Assembly: GCF_921293095.1 (NCBI RefSeq)
Contig: NC_060254.1
Location: 6,820,001 to 6,884,000 of the forward strand
Direction: 5' to 3'
Source: Ischnura elegans
Lineage: Eukaryota; Arthropoda; Insecta; Odonata; Coenagrionidae
DNA length: 64,000 bases
The translations under genes were made by a program, and so were the position numbers. Every line of letters starts with the position of its first letter. Positions within the stretch are counted from its first letter, which is position 1. Of the stretch, positions 56,270-64,000 are shown piece by piece. The notes beneath the pieces were generated by a model, which worked only from the letters and a program-made list of their open reading frames with translations, did not search any database and was not told the origin of the DNA.

Positions 56270-57390
56270 TTGTAGCTTCAACTCGAGTCGCTTCGCGCGG
56301 GTCCTCAAAGGATTTACGCCCCCTAAATTTCCGGGTCTGGCTTCGCCGTCTAATTTTTTTGGTGTTCGAACACGTTTTATTTGAGTAATTGAAATACTTT
56401 CACATTCACCCTGCTAAAACACGAGATCGATCACGCGAGAAATCAAATTTGCTATAAGAAAATCGATATCAATTGTTCAAACGAAAAATGTAATGAATTG
56501 GAAAATGCTTTAATTAAATATCGTATAATTCGCAAATGTCGAAGGCCGCAACATAAACATGATCACCCAACAAATTGATGTAGTAGCAGCATCGGGTCTT
56601 CCATGATCATCCGCCAAGGACAATAATGCGAATGGGTAAGCGAAGTTGAGGGGTTAGCGGAAATGCACGCAGCAGGGATGAAATATATTGTCGTTGCTGA
56701 TTGACCATGCAATCGGCCGCCACGAGGGAGCACAGCCACCCCCTGCCGCTTCAGCGAGAGCGACAGGATTTGAAATTACGTTTTCAACGGTTTTTGTAAC
56801 GCCGTGGAGGAGATACCTACAGTTTGCGTTGCCTCTATTGGAGGTGGAAGGGGGTGTTGGAGCTGGAGGAGAAGGATACATCTGTTGGAATGGGGACGTG
56901 AGAAAGTTCCCTTAGTTATCAGGTTACATGAGAGCAACAGGAAGTAGAAATATTTCCTCCGACCCCTTCTCATGTTTCCATTTTCAGGAGGCTGACTGCT
57001 TGGATGAATCACCTAGTAGGCTCTAAAATGATAAATTATCGCAGTTAATGCTGTAACTCAAGAAAAATATACAAAACTGATTACCCGCGTCCATTTTGAA
57101 CGTGATTTATAATCTATGGTACAAATGAACTGCTTAGATGAGGCACCACTCTGTTCCGATGAAGCTGCTGCCACTTTGAGCACATTTTAATCGGTTTTCA
57201 AAAATGTCTGTGGAGAGGAGATGAGTATAGGGCGATTCATTCTTTCCCATTGATATCATTACCTATTGTACGTGATAGCGATTAATATCACTGAATAGTT
57301 ATGAATGTGGTAGATCATATTATCAAGAAAATGAATTTGGGTGAACAGGCTTAGTTTCAGATCATTTCTTCGTGACACTCGGATCAATGT
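56270..57390. other. No supported gene
   Basis: Overlapping frames on both strands at 56654-57012 are low-complexity (Gly/Pro-rich) with no domain. Nothing else recognised. Confidence 0.4.
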
Positions 57391-57393
57391 AAC

Positions 57394-57619
57394 CGTCAGC
57401 GATGCGAGAGACGACTTTTGTAAGTACTTTTGTCGTAATTAAAAATAATCAAGTCACATGCAAAGTTTTATTCAAACTGATTATACACACATACAAGACA
57501 ATGCCATTTTATGATATAATGGTGTTACAATGGTGGTTCTTCCATGTTAGGCAATGCGGGCGGCCCCGCAAGATGCTGCACCCCCTGCACCCTCGGTAAT
57601 ATATATGTATCCGCCACTG
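57394..57619. mobile_element. hAT-type MITE, CAGTGGCGGATAC family, copy 2
   Basis: Inverse copy of 54248-54509. Shared blocks are AGACAATGCCATYTTATGAT and AATCAAGTC; the right end is GTATCCGCCACTG. The left end is degraded and no duplication is detectable. Confidence 0.75.
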
Positions 57620-57624
57620 GGACG

Positions 57625-58660
57625 TCATGAATGTCGCTTCCGTGGCCGATCAAAATATTCCCAGACGTATTATTACAGCGACTCATTGCCTCTTTCGTCT
57701 TTGGCTGGCTATGTTTTCAATAGTTCATTCATGCCTGCATTATTTAATGCATAAAATATTTTCTGGTCTTTGTAATCCATTACAGCTGAAGACTTTTTGT
57801 ACACTAAATTGCATTAAAAATTCTGGCATTTTCCATTGACGTGAAATCTCGAATACGACGCAGTTACTCCCGAAATCCATCCATGACAACACCACTCGCT
57901 GCGGATACGTAATAGTTTAAGATTGGTAAGATTTTAAATGTTTCAAGGAAGTCATATAAGCATGAAGTGAAGAGATGCATGTGTACAGGAAATTCTTACG
58001 ATAGGGCTGAAAACATTTGCTTGAGGGTAGAAATGAATACTTTATTCCAGACGGCACAGAACCCTCCGTATCTAATTCGTATGTAGACAGTATCCATTGA
58101 CTACGGGGATACTGTGCCGCTCCGTCGCTTTTCGTCAATGGATAATAACCATTCACGGCCTGTTGACGAAGCGCGTACGAAAGGATACGAAGCGCGCAGG
58201 AACACAGACCTCAGGCTAATCTCAATCGATTAGGTCGAAAATTAGATATATCGTAACTGGCACGATCGAAAAATGTATCGAACGCAACACAATCGATAGC
58301 TACCGACCGTAGCGAGAACGTTATGAATTGTAAGTTTTCAATATGTAAATAATACTATATCATGAATTCTAATTAACATGAAAAACTCACGACCAACAAA
58401 AACTTTGTCTGTCGTGGATCGTGGTCGTGGAAGGATCTGTGCATCAACTATACGTAGTGTACCACACACGTGCAATGCATTCAAATAACATCCGGCCGAC
58501 TTTGTGTTTACCTTTTGAGACTCAACTCGTGTGGAAAACAGACTTGGGCGGAAGCTTAATGATTCGGTATTCACGTGTTGTTGATAACCAATAGCCAATA
58601 ATAACAGCTCATCGAGTTGTTCTTTGAATAAGACACGTGGGAAGAACTTAAAGTGACTTG
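57625..58660. other. No recognised gene
   Basis: Contains ATTCCAGACGGCACAG (58043-58058), which recurs in inverse orientation near 61997-62012 with some flanking similarity, suggesting a shared old repeat. Frame 58338-58676 (minus) is unrecognised. Confidence 0.4.
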
Positions 58661-58672
58661 ATGGCAGTATGT

Positions 58673-60895
58673 ACATCTACATCTACACAACACCCCGCAA
58701 GCCGCCTAAAAGGCGTGTGGCAGGGGGTATTAGGACACCAGCCGTTTACAACTATAAAAAAAGAAGTGCTCTAACGAGGTTGGGACTAGCGTTTATTAAA
58801 GTCCTTTATGGTTCGGGGGAAAAACGAATTCCCATATCTATCCGTTCGGCAAAACATCTCTATTAATTTATCGCTTCTATCGGACCTGGAGATATAGTGT
58901 GGCTCTAATAATATGTTCTCTGTGTCTCTCTTAAAGATATCATTCCGAGTCTCCAACGGCTCCCAGCCTAATTCACTTAACATCTGGGTAACACTGTCTG
59001 TACGCCCGTAGCAGTTTTTGACGAAACGCGCAGCCTTCCTTTGTATTTTATTCATTTCGCGGATTAAGTCTTTCTGCACCGGATCCCATACGCTCGATGC
59101 ATATTCAAGGTGCGGTCGGACGAGAGCGAAATAGCACATTTCTTTTACTCTGCCATCCGAAAATCTTCCCATAATACGCTTGACGAATCCTAATTTCTTC
59201 AGGGCTATGCCGCAAATATTCTTTATGTGTGTTCCCCACGTGAGGTTCGAGGTTATCGTAACTCCCAGGTACTTCACTTCGTCTGTTGCCTTTATGTTAA
59301 TACCATCCACTGCATAAACATGGTTAGAATTGGACGAATTCCGCAAGAAATGTACCGCCATGCATTTGCTCAGATTAAGTTCGACTCCCCACTCTTGGCT
59401 CCACAAATGTACGCTGTTTAAGTCAGATGATAGAATTTCATAGTCAGAGTGATCAATAATTTCGCGGTAGATGACAGCGTCGTCAGCAAATAAACGTATT
59501 TTACTACTAATGCGGGGGCAGAGATCATTAATGTATATTATGAACAACTGGGGGCCGATTACGCTTCCTTGTGGAACACCTGATGTAACTTTTACAACAT
59601 CAGAGCTAATTCCGTCAAGAACTACTTTTTCTTTACGATCTCTGAGAAAGTCGCGTATCCAGTTTACAACTGTCTCGTTTAATCCGCATGACTGCAATTT
59701 GTATAAAAGTTTGTTGTGAGGTACAGTGTCGAAAGCTTTCTTAAAATCTAGAAATAGTGCGTCAACTTGTCTTTTTGATTCACCAGATTTCAAAACGTCG
59801 TGAAGAAAGAGCGCGAGCTGAGTTTCGCATGATATATACCTTTTCGGAATCCGTGCTGACAGTCATGGAGGAAGTTACGTCTGTCCAAGAAAGTCATGAT
59901 ATTGCTAACGATGATATGCTCGAGTATCTTGCCTATAATCGATGTTAATGAAATCGGACGGTAGTTCCCTGGGTCATGTATGTTTCCCTTTTTGAATATG
60001 GGTGTAACGCTTGCAATTTTCCAGTCTGGCGGTAACTTCCCTTCGGAGAGTGACTTCTTGAATATGATCTCTAAGTAAGGTGCGATCTGTGGAGCTAAAT
60101 CCTTGAGGACACGCGCGGGTATTCCCTTCGGACCCGGAGATTTACTATTCTTAATCGATTGTAGTTTAGTTATCCCATCACGTTGTATAGATATTTCTTC
60201 CATCGATTCGTCAGAATGTGGGATGTCTAAATTGAATTGAGAATCGTTAGTAGTGTATACACTTTCGAAGTGGGAATTTAAAGTGTTAGCTTTGTCAATA
60301 ATTTCGGTGACAAGTTTACCATCTTTATCAAATAACGAATCTACGGTGGAATGTTTTCCCTGAAGCTCTCTCGCGTACGACCAAAAGGATTTCGGATTTT
60401 CTTCGAGTAATTCACCGAGAACTTTTTTCTTAAACTTTCGCATTGCAGTTCGCATTGATTTCTTGGTTATTGAGCGTTGTGCAGCGTAAATTTCTCTAGC
60501 TTCAAGTTCCTTCGATTTATTACGTGACGTAATGGACTTTCTGTACAAATTGTATAGTTTTCTCTGTTTCCTAAATTCTCTTCTGACATCGTTGTTGTAC
60601 CAGCGAGGTTCCTTATTATCACATTTCAGTTTTTGCGGAAAATGTTCGTTGATTCGTTGGCGCAGAATTTCTAAGAAACGTGTCCATATTACATCTGTGC
60701 TTTGGTCCTTTGATGTAACAACGAATTTTTTGAAGGAGTCATTAAACATCTCGCCAAATTTAGTGAAGTTACATTTATCAAATAGGTAAATATTGCGTTT
60801 TGGTTTTACGGCTGACACTACATCAATTTTTAGCGTTGCAAGGATTAAAAACTTCTGCCACAATGTCTATCTTCTTGACGACAGGTAACAGTGAA
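58673..60895 (-). mobile_element. LINE, 5'-truncated, RT domain with one frameshift
   Basis: Two overlapping minus-strand frames (60863-59790 and 59793-58786) together give linker, full RT and C-terminus. The first has NPKSFWSYARELQGKHS, SKSPGPKGIPARVLKDLAPQ, PPDWKIASVTPIFKKGN, NYRPISLTSIIGKILE and CQHGFRKG. The second has [40 protein letters not shown], the FADD box in RLFADDAVIY, KYLGVTITSNLTW, and HLEYASSVWDP. They are joined by one shift in a TATATA run near 59835. The endonuclease is missing. The tail has CCCTGCCACACGCC and TGTAGATGTAGATG, as at 35285-35365. Jockey/CR1-type by motifs. Confidence 0.9.
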
Positions 60896-60899
60896 GCAA

Positions 60900-61450
60900 T
60901 GGTACCTTACTCCAATTAGGGCACCTTCAATTCAACAAGAATTTTCTCCCAGTCTTCTCGTTCAAGGCCACAGATTATTTTCTGATATCACAAACTGTGA
61001 TGTGAAGCTCACACACCTAAAATTAAAAAATAATAAAATACCATGCCACTTACTAGGTCACATCATTTCCAATTTTTGGTATTTTTGCATGAGAAATCAA
61101 ATTACTAAGCTCGTAAATATAGTAAATAATTGTATACCTGAATATTTTTTTATTATGAACTATAGCATAAGATTATTTGAAATGATGAAAGCCGACGTAT
61201 AACACACGATAGGGCAAGCTAAGAAACAATATTCGATTCTATTAACTTGGCTGCTTATTCCTAGTTTCTACTTTAACCACACGTTTACCGAATGAATTAA
61301 TACAACAAAGACGACTAAAATGCAAGAATTTTCAAATGAATTGCTGCTACAATATTTTGAATCACCATTTTCAGTACCGAAGTAATGCATCAACATCCCG
61401 AAGTCACTTTTAACTTAAAATTACATCCAAATAATTACGGCGAGAAAGAG
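60900..61450. other. No recognised gene
   Basis: AT-rich; the frame 60891-61202 is not supported by any family resemblance. Confidence 0.4.
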
Positions 61451-61457
61451 TATATAC

Positions 61458-61603
61458 CTTACAGATTTTCGTAGGGGTGAAATGTTTTCTTCTTATCGCC
61501 CAAATGCACTTCTTCTTCAACTCAGGATCTTTTGGAAAGCTAAAAACTTGAACCATGTCCCGGAGTTTCCATTACATCCCGACAATACACACACGAAAGG
61601 CAT
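61458..61603 (-). pseudogene. THAP-domain exon with a frameshift
   Basis: The minus strand starts ATG (61601-61603) MPFVCVLSGCNGN, giving the CxxxxC start of a THAP zinc finger. In another frame follow VFSFPKDPELKKKCIWAIRR and FTPTKICK, the THAP middle part, then a donor GTATAT. The conserved Trp is Cys here. One frameshift lies between the halves. THAP domains occur in host regulators and in P-element-type transposases. The downstream exon with the last Cys/His pair was not found. Confidence 0.55.
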
Positions 61604-61609
61604 TTTTAA

Positions 61610-62330
61610 CAAAAATACCTCACAAACACTTTTCTGAAGCCCAGTGAATGAAATTAAAGAATAAGGGAAACTTCACCATTACCAGACACTCTATTTTTCA
61701 CCAACTTAACCACAAAAACCCCTGAAATGTGGTGAGACGTAACGTAAACAGCGCGATCATCAAAGGCTTGTGCCAGCTTGTGCAGGCATGTGATCGGGCT
61801 GGATCGGGTAGTCCCAGACCGAATACAGTTTTATCGATGAGATACAATTTTATCGATGCATATGAATTTGCCAGTCCTCTTGCATCTTTTTTCGTCATTA
61901 AAGGAAATAAAGAAACAAAACCTTTTTAGTAACTTCCTAAGAGCGATTTTTGTATCTTGATGGTCAACCCTCGTATTCGGATACGAAAAATTCCTGTGCC
62001 GTCTGGAATGGGGGGTAATGTGAGTTTGAATGTATTTATTCATAAACACATTTCATAATTGAAATCAAATAAATCATTTCCACCTTTTTTCGTCTGTTTT
62101 GAAAATGTGCCCATATTTTTTCATGGTAAAATTAGCTAAGATAGATAAATATTGACTTTATTGTTATTATAAATACCCTTTTTATAAAGATTTTCAGAAT
62201 GTTTCATCAGCCTCGGTGAGATGGAGAAGTTTTTCCTTTTAATGTACCATAATTAGTGTGACTTCATGGAAGTATAAATAATGATAAAATTGTACTCCTT
62301 TAACAGTCCTTTTGACAAATAGTCATGCAT
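61610..62330. other. No recognised gene
   Basis: AT-rich sequence with short unsupported frames on both strands. Includes the inverse partner of the 58043-58058 repeat. Confidence 0.4.
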
Positions 62331-62673
62331 TACAAGGGGGCGAAGGATAAGTGATCCTAGGGGAGGCTAGCGGGCCATCGGAATTGCTGACTGCCAAGAC
62401 CGTCATGCGTGGTGTAGAGCCACATCCTCCGCGAGGTGCCCCTGGTTTTCGCAGAACATGACGGATCTAGACCTGGCTGGTCGATAAACTGCTCCCTTCA
62501 CTACGGTGGGCCCCTGCGCCAAGGTGACCACGGTAGGTGGGGCGGAGGGTGAGAAGTCTCTAGCAGGGGCGACTCCGGAAACCAGGCGACCTGCGGTTTT
62601 ATTTAGCCTTACTCATACAAGCGGGGCTCTGTATGGGTGGACCTTTGATTCCCTAGCTACTCGTGGGATTTAT

Positions 62674-63869
62674 ATGGATACAAAATCAAAATCTAAAAAT
62701 TCATCGGAGGCTGCCGCAAGGCGGTCTCTGCCTTTATCTGGGCAGGAGGAGAAGGCCCTGTTGATGAGCCCCTGTGGGGATCGAGATGGGAGCAACTCAA
62801 CCACCCTGACAACGGGGGGCCCTTCGGGGATCCCCACCAAAGCTGGCCCTACTTCCAACCCCTTTGGGGAGGAGGAGGGCTTATTATCAGACTCCTCGGA
62901 GTCGACACTTAAAGAGGCACCCCATACTCCCATGGCAGTGGAGTCCGACCCTGGTCACTCCACTTTAGGGAGTGTGGCCTCTGATATGAGGAGGCTCTTC
63001 ACCGAGAGCAAGAACACCGCTAAGAGGGATAAGAGGTTGCGGAAGAGGGAGAGGCGAAGGGCTGCTAAGGCTGCCGTGGGATCTGCGCACCCCCTGCGAA
63101 AGGGTGTACTGCTGGGGACAATGTACCCAGCAGGGGCCCCGAGCGGGGTGCGGTTGGTGCGGAGACCCCGAAGGCCGCGGCAAAACGGAGCCGAACCCCT
63201 GGCGACACTCCTTCAGGCGAGGTGAGAGAAAACAAGAGGGTTAAACCCTCATATGCTGAGGTCACCAAGGACCTAGAGAGGATGTCCATCCTTCCTCACA
63301 ACTACCCGACAGGGGTGGTGACGGAGGAATGGATGTCGGAGATTGAGAGGCGGCTGGAAAAACTCTGGGACGCTGTCCCAGAGGGCCAGGAGCTCCCGAT
63401 CTTCATGGGCACCAGACTTATCAACGGTGCCATGGAGGTTGCCTGCTGCAACGGCCATTCGGCGTCGTGGCTGGTGACCGCCACGGAACAGATGGGACCT
63501 GTAGAAGGGACCATCTGTGAATGTGTTGAGGCGGACACCCTCATAAAGAGGAGGAGACATATGGTCTGGGTCCCGGGACACAGCAAGCCAGAGGTCAAGC
63601 CTCTACAAGAGAGACTTAAACGTGTCAATACTGGGCTTAACATCAGCCTTTGGAGAACATACGACAGGCAGGTGTTGGCAAAGGGCACCCGATTCATTTT
63701 GGGTGTCGATGAGCCATCTGCCGACATTATATCTGGGCCCAACTTCCAAAAGCATATCGGCCTCAGCAAAGTCGAGGTTGCTTTCTTGGGAACTGCAGGG
63801 GGGACGGATAAACCGAAACCCCCTGATGAAGAAGCTGCCTCAACCAGCAAGGAGGGAGTGAAGACGTAG
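62674..63869 (+). pseudogene. LINE ORF1, one frameshift
   Basis: The first frame (to the stop at 63223-63225) has a Lys/Arg-rich segment (RDKRLRKRERRRAAK); the second (from about 63130, ending at 63867-63869) has TPKAAAKRSRTPGDTPSGEV, then KPSYAEVTKDLERM, EGTICECVEADTL and GLNISLWRTYDRQ. The order of a basic linker, SYAEV and a DUF4780-like C-terminal domain (CNGHSASWLV) is known from LINE ORF1 proteins, which bind element RNA. A shift between frames is needed around 63100-63160. I favour the start ATG at 62674 (MDTKSKSKNSSEAAARRSL); the ATG at 62506 would add a leader-like extension. Confidence 0.75.
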
Positions 63870-63871
63870 CC

Positions 63872-64000
63872 ATGGCAGGCATCCCTATGCTCCAGGCCAA
63901 TCTCCAGCACTCCAAGACCGCCTCAGGGGTCCTGCGAAGGATCCTTTATGAAGGTAAGGTCAAAGTTGCTCTGATCCAAGAAGCATGGGTTTTCCAAGGG
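63872..64000 (+). CDS. LINE ORF2, endonuclease N-terminus (cut by window edge)
   Basis: Starts MAGIPMLQANLQHSKTASGV, followed by VKVALIQEAWVFQG. LQANLQHSK and ALIQE are the first motifs (Asn and catalytic Glu) of the apurinic-type endonuclease of non-LTR elements. It begins two bases after the ORF1 stop. Open to the end of the window. Confidence 0.85.
   Translation, partial: MAGIPMLQANLQHSKTASGVLRRILYEGKVKVALIQEAWVFQG

Larger units (their letters stand above)
62335..64000 (+). mobile_element. LINE 5' end: leader, ORF1, start of ORF2
   Basis: A GC-richer segment that starts near 62335 and runs off the right edge, containing ORF1 (about 62674-63869) and the beginning of an endonuclease ORF2 (63872 on). 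The composition (about 55 percent GC) stands out from the AT-rich surroundings. Layout fits R1/LOA/Jockey-type non-LTR elements. The 3' end is outside the window. Confidence 0.85.

Noticed and set aside
56654-57012. Overlapping Gly/Pro-rich frames on both strands
   Set aside because: Low complexity, no family resemblance, no splice signals.
62670-63910. Minus-strand frames opposite LINE ORF1
   Set aside because: GC-rich antisense frames; the plus strand carries the recognised ORF1 motifs.
1-64000. CRISPR arrays, operons, ribosome binding sites
   Set aside because: The window is eukaryotic nuclear DNA with spliced genes; no array-like regularly spaced repeats were seen.

Overview
This is a transposon-rich stretch of an insect nuclear genome. 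The evidence is the split genes with GT/AG introns, the typical insect LINE, piggyBac, Tigger, hAT and Penelope-like remnants, and a Ubc13 protein very close to insect Bendless. I cannot name the species. Only three host genes are well supported: the first three exons of CSN2 (minus strand, 3077-3973, running off the left edge), an intact intronless UBE2N/bendless (plus, 25251-25706), and a complete six-exon snurportin-1 gene (minus, 35417-49661, 355 residues after splicing). A weaker candidate is a multi-exon BEN-like gene at 15799-17289.
Layout. 1-1.6 kb: wreck of a Tigger/jerky transposase. 2.2-2.4 kb: tail of a Penelope-like element. 3.1-4.0 kb: CSN2. 6.2-13.7 kb: a nest of elements, in which LINE pieces on the minus strand are split by a hAT-type MITE, a TA-flanked element, a Penelope-like tail and a piggyBac-like relic, itself split by a 2.7 kb Tigger element. 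15-18.8 kb: LINE end, BEN-like exons, a 29-bp minisatellite and another Penelope-like tail. 20.1-23.8 kb: copia fragment, two head-to-head LINE ends, and a 2.5 kb hAT-like element with about 392-bp inverted termini. 25-29.8 kb: UBE2N and a long, repeat-poor AT-rich stretch. 29.9-32.4 kb: a second piggyBac-like relic holding a MITE. 34-35.4 kb: LINE ends. 35.4-49.7 kb: SNUPN, whose two large introns hold LINEs and DNA elements. 50-57.6 kb: small TIR elements, long palindromes, a tandem array of about 360-bp units and a 1 kb hAT-like element. 58.7-60.9 kb: a 5'-truncated LINE with one frameshift. 61.5 kb: THAP-like exon. 62.3-64 kb: 5' end of another LINE (ORF1 plus the start of ORF2), cut by the window edge.
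The three host genes are housekeeping genes that do not form a pathway: CSN2 belongs to the COP9 signalosome (cullin deneddylation), UBE2N makes K63-linked ubiquitin chains, and snurportin imports m3G-capped snRNPs. The most notable non-gene signals are hammerhead-ribozyme-like folds in three Penelope-type tails (one with an intact core), the hAT-like element with very long inverted ends and a poorly known protein relic, a nearly perfect 116-bp hairpin inside a larger inverted repeat whose arms carry tRNA-like boxes, and several small elements with perfect target-site duplications.
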